A DNA stretch of 64,000 bases from PHAA01 sp964457945 (GCA_964457945.1 CAYWFX010000007.1:31761-95760), one strand, 5' to 3'. Counted from the first letter of the stretch, positions 54,736 through 63,919 are shown. Notes: generated by a model from the sequence alone, not told the origin. Numbers and translations are program-made.

Positions 54736-54882
54736 TTATCCCTTCGCGGGATTTTTATTGCGTTTTTTGTTACTTTTACTTTTTGTATCCTTTGGCTCCT
54801 CAATTATTTCAACATATTCGCGGTTTACCATCTGTAACTCTTTGGCAAGAGCTTTCTCATCTGGGTTGGTTCTATCATTCAT
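54736..54882 (-). CDS. Small charged hypothetical protein
   Basis: 48 residues from ATG 54882, behind GGGAGG with seven-base spacing; a longer ATG at 54924 is in frame but has no ribosome site. Acidic and lysine-rich (NPDEKALAKELQMVNREY, then a basic KSKSNKKRNKNPAKG tail). No family recognised. The good ribosome site is the main support. Confidence 0.55.
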   Translation of the reverse strand: MNDRTNPDEKALAKELQMVNREYVEIIEEPKDTKSKSNKKRNKNPAKG

Positions 54883-55123
54883 ATTTGTACCTCCCTTCAA
54901 TATTTCATTAGTATTCTGTTTCATAAACGAATTAATATACCATATTTTTGTTTATCCTAGGCCGCTAAGCGATCAATGATTAAGATATGTTACCATTGAT
55001 AAAGAAAACGAAACGGGAGGATACCTTGCATTTTTCATCAATGGCTTATCTTCATCGGAAACCAAAAAACTTTTTTAACGATGTTCGGCAATTAAAAGGG
55101 AAATAATGCTTAGATTTATATTG

Positions 55124-55228
55124 ACTGTTCAAAGGCCACTAAGCGTCTGCGGGGAAGAATCCGCTCCACCTTTGATATTACTGCACGGTTCCAGCTCTAA
55201 CTCAGCTATGTGGATAGGAGATGATTAG
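55124..55228 (+). pseudogene. Alpha/beta hydrolase N-terminal fragment
   Basis: A frame reading RPLSVCGEES, then PPLILLHGSSSNSAMW before TAG. The L-L-H-G-x-x-x-x-S-x-x-W pattern is the oxyanion region of alpha/beta hydrolases. Nothing of the catalytic Ser or later parts remains. The rest of 54925-55310 holds no other recognisable gene. Confidence 0.5.
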
Positions 55229-55310
55229 CTTTTCAGGAAGAATCGGGGCTTTCCTGGCAGGCAAAAATTAGACTTATCTACAGCCCCTCATAGATAAATG
55301 TAAATACAAT

Positions 55311-55364
55311 TTGACATTTGTAGGATTCGGACTTATGATAGGAATGTAAAAAGAATTTTACATT
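55311..55364 (+). promoter_or_regulatory. Sigma-70 promoter and operator of the small xre operon
   Basis: TTGACA at 55311-55316, a 17-bp spacer, TATGAT at 55334-55339, then a perfect 9-bp inverted repeat, AATGTAAAA-AGAA-TTTTACATT (55343-55364), overlapping the transcription start region. The HTH protein encoded downstream probably binds it. Confidence 0.75.
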
Positions 55365-55381
55365 AGGGGGGTATCATTATC

Positions 55382-55600
55382 ATGAAAAAGGCTGATGAAA
55401 TGGAGATGTATATTACTCTAAAGAGTGTCAAAATTGCATGGCTATTCACTGTCATTTACTTAATAATTTGGTCAACATATGAAACCATTAAGACGGCCCA
55501 ACTAGGCTTGCCAATCCTCTTGCTTATCTCTCAAAACATAGTCTTCTACGCCTGTCTATTGTTTTTCAGGCACAGAATTTCAGGCGAATATGAAGAATAA
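55382..55600 (+). CDS. Small two-TM membrane protein paired with an XRE regulator
   Basis: 72 residues. Two TM helices (about 18-38 and 43-62), the first ending in IIWSTYE. ATG behind AGGGGGG. Overlaps the following HTH gene by 11 bp, an arrangement seen in many Firmicutes where a small DUF-type membrane protein may regulate or anchor an XRE protein. No enzymatic motif. The role is unknown. Confidence 0.75.
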   Translation: MKKADEMEMYITLKSVKIAWLFTVIYLIIWSTYETIKTAQLGLPILLLISQNIVFYACLLFFRHRISGEYEE

Positions 55601-55781
55601 GATTAGAGAGCTCAGAAAAGAGCTTGGATTCAGGCAAGAAGATTTAGCTGATAAGTTGGGAGTTACCAGGCAAACCATTAACGCCATCGAAAACAATAAA
55701 TACAACCCAACCTTGGAATTAGCCATGAAGCTCGCCAAACTTCTTACTGTAAGCGTAGAAGAGTTATTCCTAATTGAATAG
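55590..55781 (+). CDS. XRE-family HTH regulator
   Basis: 63 residues, only the HTH: IRELRKELGFRQEDLADKLG, then TRQTINAIENNKYNPTLEL and a short C-terminal helix (SVEELF). It is the compact Cro/CI-like type that pairs with small membrane proteins. A clear promoter and operator lie upstream of the operon, suggesting autoregulation. Confidence 0.93.
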   Translation: MKNKIRELRKELGFRQEDLADKLGVTRQTINAIENNKYNPTLELAMKLAKLLTVSVEELFLIE

Positions 55782-55935
55782 TGATATCAATCTAGGTGAA
55801 AACAAAGCTGTGTACCGAGGTTAACGAGTATGGTGGTAATGTTATTTTGCAAGCAGCTAGCTATCTTCACACAGGGAAGCCATTCCCATCACAATTCAAG
55901 ATAGTGATAACAACAATCCGCAAGGGGGAGACCTT

Positions 55936-56928
55936 ATGGAAATAAAGGAACCTCATGAGACCTTACTCTACATTGCTTATAATCTAGCCAACCAGAATCA
56001 AATCATTACGATGAGTGCTATTTGCCAGTCTCTGAAATTGATGTTAAGAGAAGACTGTGATCTGGAAAATGAATTAACCTGGTTGATTGAGAATGGATTC
56101 TTACTAATGAACAGCCAAAGGGAGTTTTCACTTAGCGAAATAGGGAAAAAAGAAGCCTTGCAAATTAACAAAATGAGAGCCCGAAAAGACTTCAACCGAT
56201 TAATAAATAACGCTGTGAATAGCACAGCCTTTCTTGATTATTGTGAAGAAATATACGGCTATCGGTTATACCTTTTTAATATGATGGATAAACAGCAGCT
56301 TGATTATTTATTCAATACTGTTACCGTTTCCCATAGAGATACTGTTTTAGACCTGGGTTGTGGCAGCGGATGTATTCTCGATGGTCTGGTTAAAAAATAT
56401 GACTGTCAGGGAATCGGAATTGACCAGTTGAATGAATCAACCGTGAAAAAATGCAGTCCTGGGATTTCCTATATCGACGGAGACCTCGACAGTCTGTTGG
56501 ATTATCATGTGACACCAACCCTGACCCTGGCAGTTGATAGTCTCTATTTCAGCAATGATTTAGACAGACTAATAAGGCTGTTGAAGGGCATCGAAAACGA
56601 AAACAACTGCTTGTATTTGTATTACTCCCAATATATTTTCGATGAAACCAAAAAGGAGGAAATGCTTCTAGAGAGCGACCATACCCGACTGGCAGATAGT
56701 CTTCTCAAGAATGAGATGCCGTACCGGGTTGTTGACTATAGTGCCAATGAACATGCCCTATATGAAAACGCCTTAAAAGTCCTGCCGAAATATAAGGCCG
56801 CCTTGGCAGGCGAGGGAAATAGCGAGTTGTATGAGTCAAAACTGAGGGAATACCGAAGCGGAAAAGAAATGTATGACAAAGGCCTGGCCAGCCGTTATCT
56901 ATATATTGTTAAATATGGGGCTGTTTAA
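55936..56928 (+). CDS. SAM-dependent methyltransferase with an N-terminal HTH-like domain
   Basis: 330 residues, ATG behind AAGGGGGAGA. Residues about 137-150 are VLDLGCGSGCILDGL, the class I motif I, then GIGIDQLN as motif II and TLAVDSLYFSND. The first 90 residues look like a winged-helix region (QSLKLMLREDC ... FSLSEIGKKEAL). The target (small molecule or protein) is not evident. Confidence 0.85.
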   Translation: MEIKEPHETLLYIAYNLANQNQIITMSAICQSLKLMLREDCDLENELTWLIENGFLLMNSQREFSLSEIGKKEALQINKMRARKDFNRLINNAVNSTAFLDYCEEIYGYRLYLFNMMDKQQLDYLFNTVTVSHRDTVLDLGCGSGCILDGLVKKYDCQGIGIDQLNESTVKKCSPGISYIDGDLDSLLDYHVTPTLTLAVDSLYFSNDLDRLIRLLKGIENENNCLYLYYSQYIFDETKKEEMLLESDHTRLADSLLKNEMPYRVVDYSANEHALYENALKVLPKYKAALAGEGNSELYESKLREYRSGKEMYDKGLASRYLYIVKYGAV

Positions 56929-56965
56929 TGCGGTCCCATGATACTTGGAAGAGATAAATTTCATT

Positions 56966-57709
56966 TCACAGATCAAAGACTTTGCCGTCTTCCGCATAAT
57001 TACAATCAATATTATTAAGTTTTGCCAGCATATCCTCACTCATATGAGTAATGACCAAGTTTTTGGTCTTTAGTACGCTGTAATTGGTTTTAATAGTTTG
57101 ATAATCGAGGTGGTATTTGACCTTTTTATCAAAGAAGTAGGATTCCATTATAAGTAAATCCGCTTCGGCAGCCAATGGAATCAGGTTTTCCGTCCATTCC
57201 GTATCTCCAGAATAAGCTATGGTTTTCCCTCCGCAAGCTATTCGTAAGGCTAGATGGGGGTCTCCTGTCGGATGAATAACCGAAAAAGGCATTACAATAA
57301 TTCCATTACATTGCCAGGGTGTTCCAGCTTGCATTTCTATTATTTCCAGAGAAAACTTCGTTTTCATCCCTGAGGAGCCCGGAAATGTTGCTTCCATAAG
57401 TTCCGAGAGCCTTTTATTAATGCCTGGTGGTCCGGCTATAATTAAAGGATTTGTGCGTTTGAGGTTTAACTGAGAGTCAACGATAAAGTAGGGAATGCCA
57501 CCGAAATGATCTCCGTGCAAATTTGTGATCAGGATAATCCCAATATCGTTGGGATCAATCATATACTTCCGCAGGGCAATCATTGAGGAAGCACCACAGT
57601 CCAATAAAAATTGCTGGTTATTTGCTCCTGCCAGGATGCAGCTCTGTAAACGTCCTCCACTGCCGAAGGCATCACCGCTGCCCAGGAATTTTACTTTTAT
57701 GCCGCTCAC
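56966..57709 (-). CDS. Metallo-beta-lactamase-fold hydrolase (RNase Z-like)
   Basis: 247 residues; GTG start behind AAGGAGGTTTT. KVKFLGSGDAFGSGGRLQS at the N-terminus and LHGDHFGGIPYF, FSVIHPTGDPHLALRI, IAYSGDTEW and VITHMSEDM follow the MBL/RNase Z order. The first zinc ligand of H-x-H-x-D-H is Asn here (TNLHGDH), so metal binding may be altered. Substrate unknown. Confidence 0.85.
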   Translation of the reverse strand: MSGIKVKFLGSGDAFGSGGRLQSCILAGANNQQFLLDCGASSMIALRKYMIDPNDIGIILITNLHGDHFGGIPYFIVDSQLNLKRTNPLIIAGPPGINKRLSELMEATFPGSSGMKTKFSLEIIEMQAGTPWQCNGIIVMPFSVIHPTGDPHLALRIACGGKTIAYSGDTEWTENLIPLAAEADLLIMESYFFDKKVKYHLDYQTIKTNYSVLKTKNLVITHMSEDMLAKLNNIDCNYAEDGKVFDL

Positions 57710-58000
57710 TTTAAAACCTCCTTGCCTATGTTACTGATACTCGAATTCTCTTAGCCAGCCAGTATAAGACGGGCAATGACGATAGGTTGAACTAAATCTG
57801 GCCTCGTAAACTCAGGGTAAACTTTATGTCTGATTGTATTATAATGTAACATGGGAAAAGTAGTGTGGTTAGAGCCAATATTTTTTTAATATTTTAGTGT
57901 CATTTTGGCTTCGAATTTTATGAGGTAAACTTCACCAAGGAGGAAAATTACCTTTAACCGGTGAGTTAGCAGAGAGCTTACGAGTCTTCCGTAATTAATT

Positions 58001-60664
58001 CTATAAAATCTCAACATATCCGTGGGTGCCATCTACACGTATTTTTTGGCCGTCTGTAATTTTGTGAGTGGCGTTATCGACTCCTACAACTGCTGGGATT
58101 CCATATTCTCTGGCAACTACTGCACCATGGGTCATTAGACCACCGACCTCCGTCACCAGACCGGCCGCTAACGGGAATAACATTGTCCAAGCCGGGTCAG
58201 TATATGGTGCCACCAGGATATCTCCCTTCTCCATTTTAGCATCTTCCAGCTTTAGGATGACCCGGGCTCGGCCTTCCACCGTTCCTGATGACACTGGACT
58301 CCCTGCCAGTGCGCCTGGCGGCACGTTTGCCCCCGGCTTGACTAAAATGATTTCACCCTCGCTGGTAAAGGCACGAGGAGGGGTTAGTTTCTCATCACGT
58401 TGGAATTTTTCTTTTCGCGATGTAATAATATTCCGGTCTACCTTTTGAGTTTCGATCATTTCTTTGATTTCTGGCAGAGAAAACCAAAAAACATCCTCTC
58501 GATGCTCTAAGATTCCATTTGCGACCAGGTTATCGGCCTCCTCCAAAATTGCATGTTTGATAATGTCTAGATTCTGCACAATTAAGAATTTAGGATGTTC
58601 TCTAAGCCCTATCAGTGAGCGATGAACCTTTATTAATCGTTTCATCCGTTTGACCCTGAATAATCCTCCCGGTGTGTTCCGGAGACGTTCCAAAAGCCTT
58701 TCAATAGCATGTTCAGCTTCCACTCTGCCTGCCAGGAAATCAAGCCGGTGCTGCCCTGGTTTGACACTTCCAATGTGACCTAAAATGGCGGGGACCAACT
58801 GGGTTGGAACCTCACGCCAACGCGGTCTGGTCACATCGATTTCACCCGTTCCCCGCATACCATATCGTTCCAGAAAATTTAATAATACAGGTAAAACTTC
58901 TTCTCCGCCGGCTACTGCTCTCAGTCCCTCAATAAACGTGGCGTTGCTGGCATGCTTCAGGTATTCGATTACTGCCGGATATTCCCGCATCACATCGGCC
59001 GCATCACCTAATGCTAACCCCATTTCTGTCGTCACATTACCCGGTGGGGATTTACTGATGCCTGCCAACTCGGCTGCATCTCCCAGCCACTTTATAGATG
59101 AACTCTCAATAAGTTTGTAAGTAAGGATGGCAGGTCCAAAGAGTGGTGCCACCTTCGATAATACGGTGGGCAGTAAAGTGGACAGTATTTCCTGACTATG
59201 CAGTATTATATCTGTGCCAACTGAGCCCATCATTCTCTTCCTGCTGGTCTGAAACTGATCAGCTATATAGTTGTTCATATCCTCAATAGCCTGGTCATTA
59301 TCACGGTACAAAACATTTCTAAGAACTGCAAATGCAGTAGGTAAGAACTTGTTAACCAGTGCTAGGTTTAGTTTCTTACCCGGCTCGATACTGGCCAGAT
59401 AATCCTCCCTTCCCACAAAGCTCTGCACAGTTCGGGCCATCATTTCATCGACATTTAGTAATATTTCAGGTATCCGTTTCCTCAATTGCGGATACTCCAG
59501 CACTTTAGTCAAATCTAAATACAATCTTCCGCCGGCTTCCAGCAGAAGATCGCTTTCCGCCAGTGGCGAAGCTTTGCCGATCGGAATTAGAGTCCTAAGT
59601 ACCGATATCCCCAGAGGCTTCATGGCTTCAGTCATCATCTGCACATGACCAAAGGATACAAAAAGGTGCAGCTTATCATCATTCACGGCAGGAATGGGAT
59701 AGAGGGTTGTAATCGGCCGGCTTTGTACAATAAATATTTCGTCTTCAACCAGACACCACTCAATGTCCTGCGGGCTTTTAAAGTGCTCTTCTATGCTTCG
59801 TCCTATTCCGGCTAGCTTAACTGCTTGTTCATCCGACAAAGCCGGGGTTGTTTGTCTATCTCCGGTAATCTCAACTTTTTCTGTGCCACCCTCAGGCTGG
59901 GCGTAGATAGCAATCTCTTTCCTGGCAATTTGCTTTTTATATATCTTATCTGCTCGTACCTGGTATAAATCCGCTGAAACAATACCTGATACCAGCGCTT
60001 CCCCTATGCCATAACTGGCGTCAATGGATATGATCTTCCGATTACCGGTCACCGGATCAGCTGTAAACATGATTCCTGATACATCGGGGAAAACCATGTG
60101 CTGCACCACGACTGATAAAAACACCGAGCGGTGGTCAAATCCGTTCTGGGCGCGGTAGACAATGGCCCGATCAGTGAACAGAGAAGCCCAGCATTTCTGT
60201 ACAGCCTGGAGTATTTGATCTGCACCTTTCATGTTCAAATAGGTATCCTGCTGTCCAGCAAAAGAAGCCGTCGGCAGATCCTCAGCGGTAGCGCTGGAAC
60301 GGACTGCATAGGCCAACTCTTCCCCCGACTTTTTCCAGCTGTCGATGATGGCTGTTTTAATGTCTTCCGGCATGGTAATAGATTCTAAATGGTGCCGTAT
60401 AATTTTACCCAGCTTACTGATTTCATTCAACTGATCAGGTTTTAACCGGTCAAGCTGCGTAATCAGTTCTTCCATCTCGCTGCTGGCTTTAAGAAAAGTA
60501 CGGTAGGCTTCTGTTGTAATACAAAACCCTGAAGGAACTGGGAAACCGGCTTTGGCCAGTTCTCCTAAGTTAGCTCCTTTACCGCCAACGTAAGGCAAAT
60601 GAGTTTTATTAATTTCATCAAAATAGAGCACATATTTATTGATATTAAGCCACCTCCTGAGCAT
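58001..60664 (-). CDS. Rifampicin phosphotransferase-like PEP-synthase family enzyme
   Basis: 887 residues: an N-terminal ATP-grasp domain (YVGGKGANLGELAKAGFPVP; AVRSSATAEDLPTASFAGQQ; QDIEWCLV), a long helical middle, and a C-terminal swivel domain with the phosphohistidine segment GLMTHGAVVAREYGIPAVVG. The order ATP domain, middle domain, His domain last is that of rifampicin phosphotransferase rather than PEP synthase, which has a PEP-binding domain after the His. It could also be a phosphotransferase of another substrate. AGGAGG (60653-60658) lies after the ATG at 60664, and the true start may be INKYVLYF, whose first codon is not canonical. Confidence 0.75.
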   Translation of the reverse strand: MLRRWLNINKYVLYFDEINKTHLPYVGGKGANLGELAKAGFPVPSGFCITTEAYRTFLKASSEMEELITQLDRLKPDQLNEISKLGKIIRHHLESITMPEDIKTAIIDSWKKSGEELAYAVRSSATAEDLPTASFAGQQDTYLNMKGADQILQAVQKCWASLFTDRAIVYRAQNGFDHRSVFLSVVVQHMVFPDVSGIMFTADPVTGNRKIISIDASYGIGEALVSGIVSADLYQVRADKIYKKQIARKEIAIYAQPEGGTEKVEITGDRQTTPALSDEQAVKLAGIGRSIEEHFKSPQDIEWCLVEDEIFIVQSRPITTLYPIPAVNDDKLHLFVSFGHVQMMTEAMKPLGISVLRTLIPIGKASPLAESDLLLEAGGRLYLDLTKVLEYPQLRKRIPEILLNVDEMMARTVQSFVGREDYLASIEPGKKLNLALVNKFLPTAFAVLRNVLYRDNDQAIEDMNNYIADQFQTSRKRMMGSVGTDIILHSQEILSTLLPTVLSKVAPLFGPAILTYKLIESSSIKWLGDAAELAGISKSPPGNVTTEMGLALGDAADVMREYPAVIEYLKHASNATFIEGLRAVAGGEEVLPVLLNFLERYGMRGTGEIDVTRPRWREVPTQLVPAILGHIGSVKPGQHRLDFLAGRVEAEHAIERLLERLRNTPGGLFRVKRMKRLIKVHRSLIGLREHPKFLIVQNLDIIKHAILEEADNLVANGILEHREDVFWFSLPEIKEMIETQKVDRNIITSRKEKFQRDEKLTPPRAFTSEGEIILVKPGANVPPGALAGSPVSSGTVEGRARVILKLEDAKMEKGDILVAPYTDPAWTMLFPLAAGLVTEVGGLMTHGAVVAREYGIPAVVGVDNATHKITDGQKIRVDGTHGYVEIL

Positions 60665-60939
60665 TATTATTTGCTATTCCAGTGGATTTTAGCAAGGACG
60701 AGTCTGTCTGACATGATATCCCATCACATAGGATGTCTTAAGAGATCTCAGAATTGGACAAAATCCCAGAGGACTTCTAATCATAGTTGGAATAGCCCAT
60801 TCCAGACAGCTTATAGCCGGTTTGAACAATATTGGTCTATACCTTAGACTATAACAGTACTACCTACTAAACTGCTTCATCAGACGATCGAAGCGATTGA
60901 CCGTTCTTTGACAACAACAGTTTAGAGAGGAGTTTATAA

Positions 60940-61584
60940 ATGTTAGGTAAAAAGATTATTGTTCCAATTTTCATACTATCATTATTTTTTACGGGTTTGT
61001 TATTATCTAGAAGTGATGCTGCTATGGCGGCCTCCAACCTTTCCATGGGTTCAAGCGGAGCTGAGGTAGTACAATTACAGGAAACCTTGAATACTAAGGG
61101 ATACTGGTGTGGAGCAGCCGATGGAATCTTTGGTCTCCAAACCTACCAAGGTGTAACCAGGTTCCAAAAAAATGCTTCACTGGCTGCAGATGGTATAGTA
61201 GGACTTAAAACCAGAGAGGCTCTGGGCTTATCAAGCAACACAGCTTCAAATCCGGGTACAGCCGTATCCAGAGGTGACGCTGCAGCTTCCCGGGGTGCAA
61301 ATATTATAAACATGGTAGCAACCGGGTATGATTCTTCATGGGAATCCAACTACCCATTCTATGGACAACCATCTTACATCGGTCTTCCATTGGCAAGAGG
61401 AATTGTGGCTGTAGATCCGAATGTTATTCCTATGGGCACCAGACTCTATGTTGAAGGTTATGGAGATGCAATAGCCGCTGATCAGGGTGGGGCAATCAAA
61501 GGTAATAGGATTGATCTCTACTTTGACAGTCGCCAGGAGGCAATGAATTGGGGAATGAGAACAGTTAAAGTTACAATTCTATAA
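60940..61584 (+). CDS. Secreted peptidoglycan-binding and 3D-domain protein
   Basis: 214 residues. A signal peptide with cleavage near residue 30 (SDAAMAASN) is followed by a PG_binding_1 domain (about 33-95, GSSGAEVVQLQETL ... VGLKTREAL) and a 3D domain at about 124-214 (NMVATGYD, ARGIVAVDP, IPMGTRLYVEGYG, AADQGGAIKGNRIDLYF), named for its conserved aspartates. Such proteins bind and probably cut peptidoglycan outside the cell. ATG behind AGAGGAG. Confidence 0.92.
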   Translation: MLGKKIIVPIFILSLFFTGLLLSRSDAAMAASNLSMGSSGAEVVQLQETLNTKGYWCGAADGIFGLQTYQGVTRFQKNASLAADGIVGLKTREALGLSSNTASNPGTAVSRGDAAASRGANIINMVATGYDSSWESNYPFYGQPSYIGLPLARGIVAVDPNVIPMGTRLYVEGYGDAIAADQGGAIKGNRIDLYFDSRQEAMNWGMRTVKVTIL

Positions 61585-61606
61585 GTAGTCAGTAAGTAGT
61601 GCAAGA

Positions 61607-61638
61607 AGCGTCGCAATTATTTGCGGCGTTTTTTTTAT
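61607..61638 (+). terminator. Rho-independent terminator after the 3D-domain gene
   Basis: Nine-pair stem GCGTCGCAA/TTGCGGCGT (two G-T pairs), loop TTAT, then T9. Confidence 0.85.
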
Positions 61639-61663
61639 ACTGGTCATTTAATTTAAAAATACC

Positions 61664-61716
61664 TTGACAATTAATTACATTCTTAATACAATGACTATAA
61701 AGTCAATGAGTATGGA
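61664..61716 (+). promoter_or_regulatory. Promoter and operator of the TetR gene
   Basis: TTGACA (61664-61669), 17-bp spacer, TACAAT (61687-61692), followed by TGACTATAAAGTCA and TGAGTATGGAGTCA, two related half-palindromic 14-bp units in tandem. Confidence 0.7.
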
Positions 61717-61725
61717 GTCAACATA

Positions 61726-62328
61726 ATGAAAAGCACCCAACGACAATTGCAGAAGGAACAAACACGCAGAAAAATACTTGAGGTTGCATTTATGGAATTT
61801 GGATCTCGTGGCATTATGTCAACGCGCATGGCCGATATTGCCGAGGCAGCCGGTGTTTCTCACGGTACCGTATTTGCTCATTTTGAGAGTCAGGAAGCCC
61901 TGATAAGTGCAGTGATTGAAGAATTCGGCCAGAAGATGACGCTGCGCACTCATGAGTTGGCCAGTAACTGCAGGGAAGTTAGAGAATTGTTGGCCGCACA
62001 TTTGACCAGTATCATGGAATTTGAAGCCTTCTATACCAGATTGGTGGTTGAAGCCCGGCTTCTGCCTCCGGTAGCTCGGGATACCTTTATCATGATACAG
62101 TCGGCGGTATCCTTTCATATCAGCCAAGCTGCCCAACGGGAGATGGATACGGGCACTATCTATACCATGCCGGTTCATCTTTTATTCAACACCTGGATTG
62201 CACTTATTAATTATTATTTAAGTAATAGTGATTGGTTCGCCCCGGATGGTTCTGTGATGAAACACCATGGTGAAATGCTGTTGGAACATTTCATGAGTTT
62301 AATAAAAGGCGACTATGATAGAAAATAA
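61726..62328 (+). CDS. TetR-family transcriptional regulator
   Basis: 200 residues, ATG start. N-terminal HTH: RRKILEVAFMEFGSRGIMST, then RMADIAEAAGVSHGTVFAHF. The C-terminal ligand domain is poorly defined. Two related half-sites lie directly over the start region, fitting autoregulation. It may control the zinc-ribbon gene 67 bp downstream. Confidence 0.92.
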   Translation: MKSTQRQLQKEQTRRKILEVAFMEFGSRGIMSTRMADIAEAAGVSHGTVFAHFESQEALISAVIEEFGQKMTLRTHELASNCREVRELLAAHLTSIMEFEAFYTRLVVEARLLPPVARDTFIMIQSAVSFHISQAAQREMDTGTIYTMPVHLLFNTWIALINYYLSNSDWFAPDGSVMKHHGEMLLEHFMSLIKGDYDRK

Positions 62329-62394
62329 ACGGAAGAGGGTATTAAGCAACTAGAAAAGCTAGGAGTCAACATTTAAGAAAGGAGGTAAGTGTTT

Positions 62395-62649
62395 ATGAAG
62401 ATTTGTATTGCCTGTGGAATGCCCATGAATAACCCGTCTGATTTTGCTATGAGCGATGAAAGCAAGGATTATTGCCTATATTGCTGTAATCCTGACGGCT
62501 CAATGCATTCATACGAGGAAACGCTCGATGGGATAACTGCTTATATTATTGACACGCAGGGATTGGATGACAGAACAGCCCGTTCAGCGGCTCAAAACAT
62601 GATGGCTAAACTGCCAGCTTGGAAAGATCGAATTAGTCTGGCCGAATAG
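62395..62649 (+). CDS. Zinc-ribbon-containing small protein
   Basis: 84 residues from ATG 62395, behind GGAGGT. CIACGMPM at the N-terminus and CLYCCNPDGSMHSYEE form a putative C-x2-C ... C-x2-C(C) zinc ribbon, followed by a helical region (LDDRTARSAAQNMMAKLPAW). This is the short zn-ribbon type of putative quinol/AraC-like cofactor proteins. Function unknown. Confidence 0.85.
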   Translation: MKICIACGMPMNNPSDFAMSDESKDYCLYCCNPDGSMHSYEETLDGITAYIIDTQGLDDRTARSAAQNMMAKLPAWKDRISLAE

Positions 62650-62668
62650 ATGCTTGTAAGCACGAAAC

Positions 62669-62733
62669 TTTATCAACTAAGAAGCCATACCAACCGTGAT
62701 GGACGGAATGGGATGGCTTTTCTTATGCTATTT
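62669..62733. repeat. 65-bp direct repeat with terminator-like hairpin (copy 1)
   Basis: Begins TTTATCAACTAAGAAGCC and ends TTATGCTATTT; AAGCCAT (62682-62688) and ATGGCTT (62713-62719) form the hairpin, followed by T-rich sequence. It differs from copy 2 at one base (62702). It acts as the terminator after the zinc-ribbon gene. Confidence 0.85.
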
Positions 62734-62865
62734 CAGGAGGCATTACGCCAGTTTTTACAAATAATCAGCACATATACTCCTCTTATCGAACCCCTTTCCA
62801 TGGATAAAGCCTTTCTTGACCTCATCGGGTGTACCGGTATTTTTGGGTTCTTGACAACTGCCTAG
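62727..62865 (+). pseudogene. DNA polymerase Y family fragment
   Basis: A frame reading QEALRQFLQIISTYTPLIEP, then LSMDKAFLDLIGC and GIFGFLTTA before TAG. The Y-T-P-x-x-E-P-x-S-x-D-x-A-F-L-D pattern is the catalytic Asp region of Y-family polymerases (DinB/UmuC type). Nothing else of the gene remains. It abuts the end of repeat copy 1. Confidence 0.65.
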
Positions 62866-62923
62866 ATTGAAATATTAAACAAAACAACATAAACTAATGG
62901 CAAGGTGTGTTAAAGGCACTTAC

Positions 62924-62953
62924 TTGTATAACATGAAGCAAATGACATATAAT
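62924..62953 (+). promoter_or_regulatory. Promoter candidate for mntA/hepT
   Basis: TTGTAT (62924-62929), 18-bp spacer, TATAAT (62948-62953), 62 bp before the mntA start. Confidence 0.5.
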
Positions 62954-63014
62954 GGAAGAGATTGAAAGCGAAGGATATAAGTGATAGCAGAAGACTCCGA
63001 GGGGAGGATTAGAA

Positions 63015-63434
63015 ATGCGAATTGAGATTGATCAAGAGAAACTCAAGCAAATTGTACAGCGTTATAAGCTGCGCCTCTTAGTATACTATGGTAGTTATGC
63101 TCGGCAGGAAGATTATCAAGCAGAACGCAGTGATATTGACATCGCCTTTATTGCTCGATGCCCATTGAGTCCTCAGCAAATATACGATTTAATGACTGAT
63201 CTAATTCTTTTACATAGAAAAAGTGATCTCCATCTGGTAAACCTGCAGACCGCATCCGGCCTGCTAAAAGAAGCCATTGCAAAGGATGGGGAGTTACTTT
63301 ATGAAGATGAAAAAGGCTATTTTGAAGGTCTTTGTCCTTATCTCTATAAATGTTACTACGAAACAAAGAAATTCAGGCAGATTCAACACGAACTCTTTCA
63401 AAAAAAATTATCGGAGGAATTAAGCAATGTCTGA
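63015..63434 (+). CDS. mntA: MntA-type nucleotidyltransferase antitoxin
   Basis: 139 residues, ATG behind GGGGAGGA. YYGSYARQEDYQ and RSDIDIAFI give the GSYAR ... SDID motif with two metal aspartates of minimal nucleotidyltransferases. Such MntA proteins modify (AMPylate) the partner HepT toxin to neutralise it. It overlaps the hepT start by 8 bp, the usual coupling. Confidence 0.9.
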   Translation: MRIEIDQEKLKQIVQRYKLRLLVYYGSYARQEDYQAERSDIDIAFIARCPLSPQQIYDLMTDLILLHRKSDLHLVNLQTASGLLKEAIAKDGELLYEDEKGYFEGLCPYLYKCYYETKKFRQIQHELFQKKLSEELSNV

Positions 63435-63846
63435 CAAAGATAGAATTTGCGCTAAATTAGATAAACTTTACACTTACTATGAAGAACTAAAAAATTTCTC
63501 GACCATTTCCCTGGAAGAGTATAAACGTAGTTCAATAAATAAGCGGGCAATTGAAAGAACGATGCAGTTAATTGTGGAATGCGCTACGGACATCAATAAC
63601 ATGCTGCTGAGGATGAATAGGTCCAAGGGAGCATCTGACTATTTTAATTCTTTTATTGATATTGCAGAATTAAATGTTATCCCGGTGGAATTTGCCCTGC
63701 AAATAGCTCCTTCCACTGGATTGAGAAATATTTTAGTGCATGAATACGAAGAGATTGATGATACAATTGTATATCGTTCAATTGACATGTGTTTGAAACA
63801 CTATTTGAAATACATGGATCTTATTAATAAACATTTAGGTTGTTGA
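63427..63846 (+). CDS. hepT: HepT-type HEPN toxin
   Basis: 139 residues. A helical HEPN protein with the R-x4-H-x-Y motif in RNILVHEYEE near residue 100. HEPN toxins cleave RNA; MntA adds AMP to the tyrosine to silence them. It shares the overlapping start with mntA. Ends 8 bp before the second 65-bp repeat. Confidence 0.9.
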   Translation: MSDKDRICAKLDKLYTYYEELKNFSTISLEEYKRSSINKRAIERTMQLIVECATDINNMLLRMNRSKGASDYFNSFIDIAELNVIPVEFALQIAPSTGLRNILVHEYEEIDDTIVYRSIDMCLKHYLKYMDLINKHLGC

Positions 63847-63854
63847 ATTATCCG

Positions 63855-63919
63855 TTTATCAACTAAGAAGCCATACCAACCGTGATGAACGGAATGGGAT
63901 GGCTTTTCTTATGCTATTT
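63855..63919. repeat. 65-bp direct repeat with terminator-like hairpin (copy 2)
   Basis: Identical to 62669-62733 apart from one base (63888). It follows hepT and provides its terminator; the two copies bracket the polymerase fragment and the mntA/hepT pair. Confidence 0.85.
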
